Under the pieces are notes generated by a model. It saw nothing but the letters and a program-made list of their open reading frames with translations. It was not told the DNA's origin and searched no databases. A stretch of 64,000 bases of DNA from an uncultured Polaribacter sp. (GTDB taxonomy: Bacteria > Bacteroidota > Bacteroidia > Flavobacteriales > Flavobacteriaceae): assembly GCF_947495205.1 (NCBI RefSeq), contig NZ_CANLXV010000003.1:217841-281840 (forward strand), in the 5' to 3' direction. This document shows, in pieces, positions 27,173-37,787 of the stretch (its first letter is position 1; the number at the start of each line of letters is the position of its first letter). A program made the position numbers and the translations under genes.

Positions 27173-28189
27173 TTAATTGATATCTATAGTAGCTCCACAT
27201 CCTGAATTTGCACTATATACTTTAGTATTGGTAGTACTATAATTATTGCTTCCGCCAGATTTTGTTTTTACCTGTAAGTAAGCATTTGTATCACAACTCC
27301 AAGTTGCTGTACTACCACTGTCTATTCTTGTACCTGGATTACGACTTCCAGATTTACCTACATAGATGGTGCTACCTGTATTATTGCGAAGTGTTACTGT
27401 ATTTCTTGCTTTTGCACTTTGATAATTTTGCTCGTTCTGCTTTATTCTTCTTTGTAAATCTTTATACTCGGGTGTAGCTTTTATAGAGTCGTTGTAACGC
27501 TTAATTTCGGCGTCTCCTGCATTGCGTGCTGCTTTTATTTTAGCAATATCGCTTTTATCTTTTGCAGTAAGTTTATAGGCAGCCTGTTTTGCTTGCATTG
27601 CTATTACATAATTGGTAAACTTATCTACAAGGTTTAAACTTTTTAAATATTTATGCGTTGAGCTAAGTCCGATACTATTTAGTTTATTTTTCATTTTAGT
27701 TAAAAAACCACCTTTCTTTTTTTTCTTTTTAGTAGTAGTTTCAGCATTTTTAACTAGTGCATAGATTTTTGTGATGTCATTAACAGATGGCATGTCGTTA
27801 TCTGAAATTTTATCTAATACAAAAATAATTTCGTCTACAACAACATACCCTTCTTTTGTACGGGTATGTTTCATGCTCATAGTAAGAGGATAGCTATCCA
27901 TTCTACCATAATCACTTAATTCTGTTTCGCCAATTTCTCCCCAATCTTTTGCTACTGGTTTTCCAACAAAACCTACAGGAATTCCATTAGCTATACGTAC
28001 TATATTTACTTTAACTTTAGGTAACGATCTTCCAAAATTACAAGAACCATCTCCGTTTGGTGATATCCCTGTAAAACCTTCGTAAATTGCATTTTCTCCA
28101 TTAGCTTCAAGAGCTTTAAAGAGTGATTTTTGTGCTTGTAGTGTTATGCTGAGTAAAGCACACATACTAAGTAAAACTATTTTTTTCAT
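27173..28189 (-). CDS. Secreted protein with lysine-rich linker, unknown
   Basis: 338 residues with a cleavable signal peptide (IVLLSMCALLSITLQAQ, cut near residue 20). The N-terminal domain (about 21-145) has the strand-rich pattern VNIVRIANGIPVGFVG. A run of six Lys (about 154-159) separates it from a helical coiled-coil segment (about 205-265) and a Ser/Gly/Asn-rich C-terminal beta region with two Cys (WSCDTNAY, SGCGATIDIN). I do not recognise the family. It is probably cotranscribed with the 69-residue secreted protein. Confidence 0.65.
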   Translation of the reverse strand: MKKIVLLSMCALLSITLQAQKSLFKALEANGENAIYEGFTGISPNGDGSCNFGRSLPKVKVNIVRIANGIPVGFVGKPVAKDWGEIGETELSDYGRMDSYPLTMSMKHTRTKEGYVVVDEIIFVLDKISDNDMPSVNDITKIYALVKNAETTTKKKKKKGGFLTKMKNKLNSIGLSSTHKYLKSLNLVDKFTNYVIAMQAKQAAYKLTAKDKSDIAKIKAARNAGDAEIKRYNDSIKATPEYKDLQRRIKQNEQNYQSAKARNTVTLRNNTGSTIYVGKSGSRNPGTRIDSGSTATWSCDTNAYLQVKTKSGGSNNYSTTNTKVYSANSGCGATIDIN

Positions 28190-28267
28190 CTATTTAAGTT
28201 TTTGTATTATTTTGTTTTAGTGAGAGTTGACTATTGCTTACCAAATGTCCATAATGGGTTTCATTAT

Positions 28268-29098
28268 TTATTTTATGATGTTTATTTTTTTATACGGACT
28301 ATATCTTAATTCGTCTGTTGAAGAACCTTTTAATCTTAAAAAATACTCTCCTGTGTTTGGAATTTGCGTTATAAAATTTGGTGTAAGGATTGAATAACCT
28401 ACTACACTATTATCTGTTACAAATCTACTTGTTGTAACTTCTCCTAACTTATTTAAATTTAAATCATAGATTTCAACACTTAAATCTAGACCATTGGCAA
28501 GTGCCCAAGACCCTCCAAAGAAAAAATCGAATCTTCTTTTAGTAGGTAAGTTTAATTCGAACAAAACTGCTGCACTTGTTGTTCTTTCTGCAGAAAAGAA
28601 AAAAGTATATAAAAAACTATCTTCATCTCCATCTACCATAATATAAGGTCTGTCTGGGGCGGTCGGAGGAATACTAATTTCTAATTCAGTATTACTTTCT
28701 TTTTCTACAATATAGGCTTTATAAGTATCTTCTTTAGCTTTAAACTGTTCTTTTACAAAATCTAATATATTAACAGTAGCATTGGTATCATCTATTTTAG
28801 AAAACTGAAGTGGTAACGTATATTCTTCCTTTAACACATCTCCTTTAATTTTTATTTCATAATTGTAGGTACTATTATATCCTTCTACAGATACTTCTGC
28901 TTCCCAAAAGTTGTTAACTACATTTCCTAAATCATAAAGAAAGTAGGTGTCTCTGAAGTTCGCGAATGTTTTTGTGAAATAGGCTTTTGTAATGCTTTTT
29001 TCTTTTGAAGTTTCATCAATGTTATCATCATTATCTCCACAAGACACGAATTGTAAACCAATTATTAATACGAATAATCCCTTTTTTAAATTTTCCAT
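28268..29098 (-). CDS. Lipoprotein with possible PPC-like C-terminal domain
   Basis: 276 residues; lipobox LQFVSC gives Cys20 followed by an acidic linker. The middle is an Ig-like or strand-rich region. The C-terminal ~115 residues (AAVLFELNLPTKRRFDF, LSVEIYDLNLNKLGEV, TGEYFLRLKG) have the rhythm of pre-peptidase C-terminal (PPC) beta sandwiches. No catalytic motif is seen, so a surface-binding role is likely. It precedes the secreted-protein genes on the same strand. Confidence 0.6.
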   Translation of the reverse strand: MENLKKGLFVLIIGLQFVSCGDNDDNIDETSKEKSITKAYFTKTFANFRDTYFLYDLGNVVNNFWEAEVSVEGYNSTYNYEIKIKGDVLKEEYTLPLQFSKIDDTNATVNILDFVKEQFKAKEDTYKAYIVEKESNTELEISIPPTAPDRPYIMVDGDEDSFLYTFFFSAERTTSAAVLFELNLPTKRRFDFFFGGSWALANGLDLSVEIYDLNLNKLGEVTTSRFVTDNSVVGYSILTPNFITQIPNTGEYFLRLKGSSTDELRYSPYKKINIIK

Positions 29099-29214
29099 TT
29101 TTTTATTATTTAAATATGAATTGCAATAGTAATTGTTGATACTTATTTTAAGAGAAACTAATTAATGAATAGCAAATTGGGTTTGTGAAAGGAAAATTAC
29201 ATAATATTATTTCA

Positions 29215-32181
29215 TTAAAAAAGCTTTTTAAAAGGCATAGATACAATAACCCTAGTTCCTTGTGAAGCGTTGTTTTTCTTCAAATCTTCAATTACATAAC
29301 CAACTTTAGTAGCGTATTGTTTTTGGAAAATTTTTAAGCGTTTTTTTATAGAGCTTAAAGCAAAAGATTCGTGGTGGTTATCTTGTCTAATTTTTATCTC
29401 CTTACTTTTTTTTCGCCCAATACCGTTATCAGTAATAATGCATTGTAATGCTTCATCAGTTAAATTAAAGACCACAGAGAGTTCTTTTTTTCCAGTTTGG
29501 TGCATTAAACCATGTATTAAGGCATTTTCAATAAACGGCTGAATTAATAACGAAGGTATCTCTAAAGCTTCTGCTGAATCAAAAGAAATAGTATAGTTAA
29601 AATCGTCTCCAAAACGAAGTTTTTCTAATTGTAAGTAAATGTTTAAGAATTCGATTTCTTTTTCGATTGGAATAAAATCTTGATTGGAATAATTAAGTGT
29701 GTTACGTATTAATTCAGCAAATAATACAATGTAGTCGTAAGAGGTGTCTATATCTTGTTTTAAAACTAAATCTTGTATAGAATTTAAAGCATTGAATATA
29801 AAATGAGGGTTCATTTGTGAGCGTAACGCTGTTAAATTTTGAGAAATTAATTCTTTTTCTAAGTTTATTTTTTCTAATTGTACAAGACGCTCTTTTTCTT
29901 TATTTCTTATTTTTCGCTTAAAGTAAAGCACCACGCTACCCAAAACAATCATTGAACTACCTAATATAAACCACCAGGTTTTCCAAAACGCTTTTTTTAT
30001 GGTGAATGTTAACTCTTCTATGTTATATTCATTTTGGTTTCCTTCAATATATGGCTGTACCTGAAATGTGTATTTTCCTGATGATAAACTGTTGTACTTT
30101 ACAGTACTTACTCCAGTCTCTGTTGTAGACCAATTATTATTTATTCCTTTTAATCTGTATTTGTATTTTCCGTTTTGATGAAATGAAAATCCTTTAACGT
30201 TAAAGCCAATTTTTATCGTATTTTGAGTATAGTCTAAAGTATATGCTGATTTTATCGGTGTATCTTTCTCATTAATTTGAAGTTCGTTAAAGTAAATATC
30301 TGGATTATATGTTTTAAAGGTTTTTGTCTTATCTAAATAAAATAATCCTACATTAGACGCGAAAAACACAAGGTTGCCAATAAATTCTATACCTGAAATA
30401 TCATAAGAAGGAACACCTTCTTTTTTGGTTAGTTTTTTAAATTGTAAAGTGGTTGCATCAAACTTTTGAATGCTATTTTCTGTAACAATCCATAGTTTAT
30501 TTTTATGGGCTTTAATTGTTGAAATATTATTTGAGGTTAATCCATTTTTAATGGTGTAATGTTTTACTACAGTATTGTTTTTTATTCCTAAAACACCCTC
30601 TTTAAAAGTGCCAACCCAAATAACGCCGTTGGCTGTTTTAGTTATCGATTTACAGTAGATTGCATTATTTTTATATTTAATTGTTTTGGGAGTCCAAAGA
30701 CTGTCATACACCATTAGACCATCTACATAAGAAATATATACTTCTTTAGTTTTCTTATTATAAAAAGAGGAATAAGTTCTTTTTTCTTCAGAAATAAAAT
30801 TAAGTATTTCTTTATTTGATTTTAAGTCTGATTCCTTTAATAATTTGGCATGCAAATGATTTGTGTATAATAAATCACCATTATCTATATTTAAGAAACT
30901 TTTGGCATTATTAAAGGTCCTAGTTTTTATGTTTTTAAGCGTTTTATAATTTATTACATAAGAAGATTGATCTTTGCCTACAATAATATTTCCACTTGGG
31001 TGGTATATAAGATTTGAAACTCTATCTTTAGTAGGTAAGTTTATAATTTTTGACTGATGATTATTAGTATTATAAAAACCAATATTACCATTTTTGAGTC
31101 CAAATAATAAGGTACTGTCATTTATTTTATCTAAACTGCTAATGTTTTTATTTATAGTTGAGATATTCCCTTGTTCAATATTAATATTTGGTATTATATA
31201 AATACCATTGTTTAAAGTAGTGCACCAATAGTTATTATCTTTATCTTTTATAATGTTAGTAACATTTATATCATTTAAAAAATGGTTTTTTAAATAAAAA
31301 TGGTTTTCAATGTATTCATATACCCAAACTCCGTTTCTAGTTCCAAATCAAATTTTATTATTGGTTGTATATGATTCATAAATTTGTAGGTTAGCTACTT
31401 CTTTAAGCCCTTTTACAGCCTGAAAACTTTTTTTTGTAGTATTAAATTGAAAAAATGTATTAATATTATCTCTATTTTGTCTTAAAAACATAGAGTCTCC
31501 AATGTTAAATATTTGAGATTTTTGTTGAACAATTCTACGACCTTTACTATTTTTAAGTGCTAAGTTTGTTTTTATTAAAGTTTTAAGGGTGTTGTCTGCT
31601 GAAATTTCGGAGATGAAATCGTCTGAGCTCAAAAAAATAGAGTTATTAGCTAAAAAAGGATTTCCATAACGCTTTGTAGAGTCATTAATAACAGTAATAG
31701 CTTTAGTTTTTATGTTTATTTTATAAATCTTTATTGCTGTAAATACCCATAAATAATTGGGTTTAACAACAAAGCTTGCTAATTCTCCTTTTAACTGTTC
31801 TTTTAAATCAGTAAAAAGTTTTAATTGATTGTTTTGTGTGTAAAAAAACTGTCCAGAAATATTATTACACCATATATTTCCTAAATAATCTTCTTGAACA
31901 TTAAAAGTTGACAACCCTTTTTGTTCGGAACTGGTATAACTTTTATATGCTTTGCCATCATAACGAAATAGTCCCCTATCTGCACATAGCCATATAAAAC
32001 CTTTACTATCTTCAAGAATGTCATAAAGCTCTTTATTTGGTAATCCTTCTTTTTCAGAGAGATGTATTGTTACCGGTTCTTGAGACAGTACTAAAAAAGA
32101 GGTGAAAAAAAAGATCAGTATTAAAACTTTAGATTTGAAATACGATATTTTGGACAAAAAATTATTTAAGAACTTTTTCAA
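29215..32181 (-). pseudogene. LytS/YesM-type sensor histidine kinase interrupted by one TGA
   Basis: The frame is open for 989 codons from the ATG at 32181 except for one TGA at 31348-31350 (codon 278). The N-terminal part has a signal peptide and propeller repeats (EDSKGFIWLCADRGLFRYDG). After the stop the same frame continues with GTRNGVWVYEY, DKDNNYWCTTLNNGIYII, a Y_Y_Y domain, one membrane helix and the His_kinase box MNPHFIFNALNSIQDL with the N box FIENALIHGL. In propeller repeats of this class the stopped codon is normally Trp (KIW-FGT), so TGG changed to TGA. Either a recent nonsense mutation or a sequencing error; without read-through only a sensor fragment is made. It overlaps the LytTR gene by 20 bases. 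Confidence 0.82.
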
Positions 32182-32908
32182 AATCTTCTATCTTGTTTCT
32201 TGATATTTTCGTTTTAAGACTTCCGTTTGCTAAAGTGACTAGTAGCTCTGTTTTATGTAATAATTCAACAAAATTTAAATTGATAATCCATCCTCTATGA
32301 GAACGGAAAAAAGAAAGTTCTTTTAAAAAGATTTCTTCAAAATATTTAAGGTTTTTACTAGTAGTGATTTGTTTGTTTTCTTTTAAATGAATTACACTAT
32401 ATGAACCACTAGCTTCAATAGCTACTATGTTTTTTAAATCAACAATATGTCTATTTCCTAATTCTGGAATTACTATTTTTTTATAATTTTTATCTTTTAT
32501 AGTTTTTAATAATGATTGGTAATCAATTAATTGATTCTTCTGTTTTAATTTTTCTTCTAATTTTTCAAGTGCTATATTTAGTTTAGTTCTATCAATTGGT
32601 TTTACTAAATAATCAATAGCATTTAGTTCAAATGCTTTTATAGCGTATTTATCATAAGCTGTTATAAAAATAATTTCGAAATCAATTTTATCAAAAAACT
32701 TTACAATTTCATAGCCCGCGTAATTAGGCATCTGTACATCTAAAAAAACAACGTCTGGTTGAAGTTCTTTAATTTTTTTTACACCTTCTTCTAAATTACT
32801 ACAAGTAGAAATGATATTTATGTTTGTTGTAGCTCTATTTAATAAGTTTACTAAAACATCTCTAGCTCTTTGTTCGTCGTCTACAAGTACTGCTTTTATT
32901 TGAGTCAT
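32162..32908 (-). CDS. LytTR family response regulator
   Basis: 248 residues from the ATG at 32908 (a GTG at 32914 is also in frame but overlaps the promoter). The receiver domain has the acidic pocket VDDE and the phosphorylated Asp in DVVFLDVQMPNYAGYE, followed by TAYDKYAIKAFELNAIDYLVKPI. The C-terminal LytTR DNA-binding domain follows (IVAIEASGSYSVIHL, FFRSHRGWIINL). It should be the partner of the downstream sensor kinase, whose gene overlaps it. The promoter is immediately upstream and the mRNA looks leaderless. Confidence 0.92.
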   Translation of the reverse strand: MTQIKAVLVDDEQRARDVLVNLLNRATTNINIISTCSNLEEGVKKIKELQPDVVFLDVQMPNYAGYEIVKFFDKIDFEIIFITAYDKYAIKAFELNAIDYLVKPIDRTKLNIALEKLEEKLKQKNQLIDYQSLLKTIKDKNYKKIVIPELGNRHIVDLKNIVAIEASGSYSVIHLKENKQITTSKNLKYFEEIFLKELSFFRSHRGWIINLNFVELLHKTELLVTLANGSLKTKISRNKIEDFEKVLK

Positions 32909-32913
32909 AATCA

Positions 32914-32921
32914 CAAAAGTA
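32914..32921 (-). promoter_or_regulatory. -7 element of the LytTR operon
   Basis: TACTTTTG on the minus strand matches TAnnTTTG and ends 5 bases before the ATG at 32908, predicting a leaderless or nearly leaderless mRNA. No -33 TTG is seen. Confidence 0.5.
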
Positions 32922-33022
32922 AAAATAGCTAATTACGTATAAGGAAAAGACTTTATAAAAGAAAAATTGGGTTTGTAAAGTAACTAATTTTCGAATTAAT
33001 GTAAAATTACAAGAAATAATCT

Positions 33023-33310
33023 TATTCCACACACATTACACTACTCTCGTATCGTCGCTTCGTAAAAAGAGTGTTCCATTAACTTTGTAAAAGAAACTTT
33101 TGATAATAATTTTTTTCAAGAACTACAGTAACAACTTTCGCTTTTAACCAAAGCTCAAGTTACATAAAGCAGAACATTATAGTACAAATATATAGTAATT
33201 TCTGTATAGCCGTTTTTTAGGCTATTTAATCATAATATCAGATATAACACCTTTAGGTTTATATCGATAGATATTATGTTAAAGGAAATTACGGCTTATT
33301 AACTTCTAGA
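33023..33310 (+). repeat. Long intergenic direct repeat, copy 1
   Basis: Shares many blocks with 37425-37700 in the same order and orientation: ATTCCACACACATT, TATCGTCG-TTCGTAAAAAG, TTCCATTA, ACCAAAGC, GCAGAACATTATAGT, TTTCTGTAT and a final TTTATA-AT-GAT region. Not coding. The two copies bracket the serine hydrolase and AraC genes. Confidence 0.65.
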
Positions 33311-33480
33311 TAGTATTTGAAAGCTATAATTCTCTATTATGTAAAGAATCTTGTATTTGGTATTATGCAATGATATTTTTTAAATACGTTATTATAAGAA
33401 ACATCTAGAATATTAAAATTTGAAGCTATAATTTGCCATTATATAAAATTGCCTCTTGCAAAAACGCTCGATTGTTTTTT
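33301..33480 (+). repeat. Short tandem duplication after repeat copy 1
   Basis: A unit of about 100 bases occurs twice, from 33301 and from 33400: each starts AAC-TCTAGA, continues to TTTGAA-GCTATAATT and ends near CTTGTATT/CTTGCAAA. No ORF is present between here and the serine hydrolase stop at 33673, and I see nothing else in 33481-33672. Confidence 0.45.
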
Positions 33481-33672
33481 AAAAATAATTATGCTAATGC
33501 AGTAATTTTTTTGGATAAACTTTATAAGAATAGCAGGAACAACATAGAATAGAACAAAAGCACAAAATTATCAGATTTAATTTTTTCATAATTATTATTA
33601 AAAAATTTGTATTTGTATGGTCGTGTTCCTAAAACATTTTTACTTTTGGGTTAATCAATCTTATTTTGTTTT

Positions 33673-34767
33673 CTACTTTAGAAGAAAATTAAGTAAATTC
33701 ACTTGAAATTTATTTTGATGTTCTGAATTGGTAAAAAACACATAACCCACTTTTTTCTCTACATTAAACATATAAAGTCCTGTATGACTTAAGTTATCAC
33801 CTCCGTGAGAATAAGTAGTTCCATATTCAGAATATTCTATAACAATACCCAAACCATATTTTTGTTCTTTAGATCTACTAGTAGCAAGTTTTCTTGATTG
33901 TATTTTTAACAATTCATCGTGGCTTTTTTCTGATATAATTTTATTGTTTATAAGCGCCAATAAAAACTGTGAGAACTCTTTAGAATCTGTTTGTAAACTA
34001 GAAGATGCTTTAAAATTAGGGTCTTTTGCGCTATTACCATATCCTTTATTTAGTTTTCCTCTAAAATGACCATCTACTCTATGTTTTTCTATATAATCGT
34101 TCCAAACAAAGCTACTGTTGTTCATACTAAGAGGTTCAAAAACCTCCTTTTTTATCAAATCTTGTAAATCATTCTTTTGTATGCCTTTTAAATGCGCAAC
34201 AACTAATGCCAAATACTCATAACCTTCTCCTGAATATTGAAATTTAGTTCCTGGTTCAAATTTTATAGTTAGCTTGCCTTTAGGGTTATAATTTCCTTTT
34301 TCATCTAAATATCTCCAATTAGGAAAACCACTTGTATGAGATAATACCATTCTAGCAGTAATAGACTTATATCTATCATCATAAGCAATATCGGGATATT
34401 CCATATAAGTGTACAATGGTGTATCTAAATCAAGTAGTCCATCATCTACCATTTTTAAAACAAAAAAGCTAAATACGGTTTTAGACATAGAGGCTGCATC
34501 AAAAATAGTAGCATCATTTACTTTTTCTTGATTTTCAATGTTTTTAACTCCTAATGCTGATTGATATACTATTTTATCATCATTTATAAATGCTATAGAA
34601 AGACCTGGCATATTTAGAGAGTCCATTTGCTTTTTTATAAAAGCATCCATTGTAGATTTTGAAATAAGGTTTCCATTAAAAGATCGAATAGAAATTTCTG
34701 AATTTACTTTACAAGATGATATTGCTATACTTAATATAAATAATAGGTATACTGTTTTATTTTTCAT
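33673..34767 (-). CDS. Serine hydrolase, class C beta-lactamase/DD-peptidase fold, lipoprotein
   Basis: 364 residues; lipobox ILSIAISSC gives Cys19. The active-site set is visible: SMSK (SxxK) within AASMSKTVFSF, YSG (YxN-like) in FQYSGEGYEYL, and HGG in YSHGGDN. Such proteins hydrolyse esters or D-amino-acid peptide bonds; substrate unknown. It lies 10 bases after a second, longer serine hydrolase and is probably in the same operon. Confidence 0.88.
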   Translation of the reverse strand: MKNKTVYLLFILSIAISSCKVNSEISIRSFNGNLISKSTMDAFIKKQMDSLNMPGLSIAFINDDKIVYQSALGVKNIENQEKVNDATIFDAASMSKTVFSFFVLKMVDDGLLDLDTPLYTYMEYPDIAYDDRYKSITARMVLSHTSGFPNWRYLDEKGNYNPKGKLTIKFEPGTKFQYSGEGYEYLALVVAHLKGIQKNDLQDLIKKEVFEPLSMNNSSFVWNDYIEKHRVDGHFRGKLNKGYGNSAKDPNFKASSSLQTDSKEFSQFLLALINNKIISEKSHDELLKIQSRKLATSRSKEQKYGLGIVIEYSEYGTTYSHGGDNLSHTGLYMFNVEKKVGYVFFTNSEHQNKFQVNLLNFLLK

Positions 34768-34777
34768 TTGGTTATGT

Positions 34778-36247
34778 TTATTTATACGTTTTATTTACTC
34801 GAGAATAATCTCCATTTTCATCTAAAAAGACTAGGCTACCTCCTACTTTCTTAGGAAGTATGATTAAAAGAGAAATATCTGGCGCTAAAAAAGTGTTTTC
34901 ATCTACAGGAATAAGTTGATGTCTTTGATTATCAATTTGAATGAATAATTTTTTGTGTTCGTTCGTTATTATAACAAAATGGTTTTTCCAATCATATTGA
35001 CCTGCGTATTCATTAAAATCTTTACCTTTATTATCATAAATTTCATAAGCAGATGGCTTAAAATAATCCCAATTATATTCTTTTGCAGTTGCTCTTATAA
35101 TATAATCAAACAACTGTTGTGTATTCACTCCATTAGCCATCATAATAATTGCTTGTTCCTTTTCTACAGAGCCGAAAATAACAGAAGTAAAACCATAATT
35201 TTGACCTGTATGCCTAAAAGCGATATCTTCTACATCACGTTTCCAGTTTAATAAAGTGAAACCTAGTTTTTTAAGATTACCTCCTTTATTAAATATCTCT
35301 TTGGTTATTTTTTGTGATACTAATTTATGACTTCCTTTATGATGGTCTGTAAGTAAAGTGTGAGTAAACTTAGCCAAATCGTCTGGAGTTGTCCAAATAC
35401 CTCCTGCAGCTTTAAATGTAATAATATTATAAGGTTGTGGTTGCAAATTCTCTGAATAACCAGTAGCTTTTGTTGCCAAAAGGCGTTTAGGTATTGGTTG
35501 AATAAATGAGCTGTTTTTCATTCCACTTGGTTTAAAAACCAATTCATCTATAATATCTTCAAACTTTTTATTGGTAACATCTTCCATTAATTTTTCTAAA
35601 ATTAAATACCCAGGATTTGAATATCTATAGGTAGAACCTGGAACTGAAATTAATTTTACAGCTGGGTGTTTAGATGGTTTTTCTCCTCTTAATGTTTGTT
35701 CTATTGTAGGTAGCTTTTCATAAGGCATATAATTAGAGCCATAATACCTATTAAAACCTGATGTATGCCCAATTAATCTTCTGAGCGTAACTTTTTCTTT
35801 TTTTGTAAATTCATTTGTTGGTACTTTCCATCCTTTTAATTTATTATTTACATCTTCATCTAAATTTAAAATTCCTTTTTCAGCTAAGTTTAATGCAGCT
35901 ACACTAGTTATTGGTTTTCCTAATGAAGCACCTGTAAATACAGTTTTATCATCTATTTTTATTGAGTCTTTAAGATTTGCATACCCATAATTCTTAGACC
36001 AAGAAATTTTGCCTTTATCAACAAAAACAATTCGAAGACCAGGCACTTTATATTCTTGCATTACATCTTCTACACGCTTTGGTTGTATTTTATTTTTTAA
36101 ATAGTAGAATGGAGTTAAATTATTTACAATATGTTCTCGATGCAAAATTATAGGGTCTTCAATTTTACTTTCGGAATTGTTTTCTTTAGGTTGTTGACAA
36201 GAAAATAAATTAGAAAGCACTAATAGAATAAAAAATACTTTTTTCAA
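34778..36247 (-). CDS. Serine hydrolase, class C beta-lactamase fold with C-terminal extension, lipoprotein
   Basis: 489 residues; lipobox LSNLFSC gives Cys17. Catalytic motifs: SLGK (SxxK) in GASLGKPITS, YSN in YRYSNPGYLI, and HTG in RHTGQNYGF. The last ~90 residues (YDNKGKDFNEYAGQYDWKNHFVI) form an additional beta domain of the DUF3471 type found after such hydrolases. It is the first gene of the pair and lies about 100 bases downstream of the disrupted AraC gene on the same strand. Confidence 0.87.
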   Translation of the reverse strand: MKKVFFILLVLSNLFSCQQPKENNSESKIEDPIILHREHIVNNLTPFYYLKNKIQPKRVEDVMQEYKVPGLRIVFVDKGKISWSKNYGYANLKDSIKIDDKTVFTGASLGKPITSVAALNLAEKGILNLDEDVNNKLKGWKVPTNEFTKKEKVTLRRLIGHTSGFNRYYGSNYMPYEKLPTIEQTLRGEKPSKHPAVKLISVPGSTYRYSNPGYLILEKLMEDVTNKKFEDIIDELVFKPSGMKNSSFIQPIPKRLLATKATGYSENLQPQPYNIITFKAAGGIWTTPDDLAKFTHTLLTDHHKGSHKLVSQKITKEIFNKGGNLKKLGFTLLNWKRDVEDIAFRHTGQNYGFTSVIFGSVEKEQAIIMMANGVNTQQLFDYIIRATAKEYNWDYFKPSAYEIYDNKGKDFNEYAGQYDWKNHFVIITNEHKKLFIQIDNQRHQLIPVDENTFLAPDISLLIILPKKVGGSLVFLDENGDYSRVNKTYK

Positions 36248-36351
36248 TGTGATTAATTTTAAAGGTTAAATTGAGTACAAAGATTTCATAAAATACTTTT
36301 TCAAAGCAATTTATATGAATAATTTAGTCTTTTTGAATGCAAAAAGACTAT

Positions 36352-37364
36352 TTAGATGCTGTTTTTTTTAAATGCTGATGGCGAAAGGTCAGTTTCCTTT
36401 TTAAATATTTTAAAAAAGGTACTTCTAGATTTAAAACCACAAGACTCCCCTATTCCTTCCATTGTGTATTTATTGTATTCATTAGAGCGTAATCTTTTTT
36501 TGGCTTCTTCAATTCTATACTTATTAATTAAATCATAAAAAGATATTTGCATTTCATTATTTAAAAATGTAGAGAGACTTCTTTCTGATAAATTGATTTC
36601 TTCGGATAAAATTCTTAATGTTAAATCAGAATGTAAGTATAGTTTTTTTTGATCAAGTATCTTTTCAATTTTTAATTTTAAAGCAGAAAAATCTTCTGAT
36701 TTTTTTGATTTATATTCTTTTTTTGTGAACGGTTTTTCAATGATAAAATAAGGCAGAAAAATTGTAGATTGTTTTAAACCATTATAACCTAAGATAATTA
36801 TTGCAATAACTAAAAATATGAGGGTAATAAAATCATCCCAGAAAACATTATACTTAAAGAAAATTTCTAACAATGTAATAATTAAATCTACAGTAATTAC
36901 AGCAGAAATACTCAATAAAAAAAACTGTAACCAAGAAAAATCTTTTTCTTTTATATCTGAATAATGTTGTTTCATAGTTTTTTTTACATGATAAAACAAT
37001 TTTAAAGATAAGATACAATAGAAAATAAAAAATAAATCTTTTATTAATGTAATGTTTACATATCTATAAATCTTATATAGATACGTAAACGTATCTGGCT
37101 CTGTAAATATATTAACAAACCTAGGAATCGTATAAATTAGAAAATAGATTAAAAAAGGAATAAAATGAAACCATTAAACCATCGGATATTATACAATGCA
37201 GAATAAGAGTGAAGAATGTTTATCAATATAAATATCCAGAATACAATTAATAACTTTTTAGGAATATCTTTCTTCTTAAGTCTTATTAAACCCGCTAAAA
37301 CAAAAAGTGTTAATAATATTCCTGTTGTAAGTATGAAATTAACTAATATTTCTAATGATTGCAT
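36352..37364 (-). pseudogene. Membrane-anchored AraC family regulator, frameshifted
   Basis: The ATG at 37364 starts 71 codons of membrane helices (NFILTTGILLTLFVLAGLI, LLIVFWIFILINILHSY) and stops at the TAA at 37149-37151. Shifting frame at the run of six T on the minus strand (37151-37156) opens the same protein through further membrane helices and into a C-terminal AraC HTH (LRILSEEINLSERSLSTFL, ESCGFKSRSTFFKIFKK), ending at 36352. One added T restores about 337 codons. It is a frameshifted gene, a phase-variable switch or a sequencing error. It could have controlled the two serine hydrolases just downstream. Confidence 0.8.
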
Positions 37365-37424
37365 ATAGCTAACAAATGTAGTATTTTAATTAGCTTTGAT
37401 TTTAAATTATAAAAATTAATTATC

Positions 37425-37700
37425 ATTCCACACACATTCCCACTTCTCTCCTATCGTCGTTTCGTAAAAAGCGTATTCCATTACATTTTTAAATAAATTT
37501 TTAGAAGAAAAAAAAAAGAAAAATTGAAGATTTAACTTCGCTTTTTACCAAAGCAAAGTAACATAACGCAGAACATTATAGTTCGTTTATATAATAATTT
37601 CTGTATTGACGTTTTTCCGGCTACTCAATATAAAATTACATATAATGTCTTTAGATTTATAGTAATAGATTTTGTGTTAAAAGAAGTTGTGTGTAATTTC
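37425..37700 (+). repeat. Long intergenic direct repeat, copy 2
   Basis: Diverged copy of 33023-33310 in the same orientation. It contains GCAGAACATTATAGTTC, where GAAC and GTTC can pair. It fills most of the 423-base gap between the AraC and T9SS genes. No ORF. Confidence 0.65.
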
Positions 37701-37787
37701 AGAGCATCTTAGATATTTACCTACTATTGGGTATTGAATTTAATTTCATCACAACTAAATTTACAAATTAACTAAAACATATAAAAG

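Noticed and set aside
31348..31350. In-frame TGA in the sensor kinase as selenocysteine or a reassigned codon
   Set aside because: The position fits Trp of a propeller repeat rather than a redox centre, no selenocysteine element is evident, and other genes use TGA as a normal stop (for example at 3593-3595).
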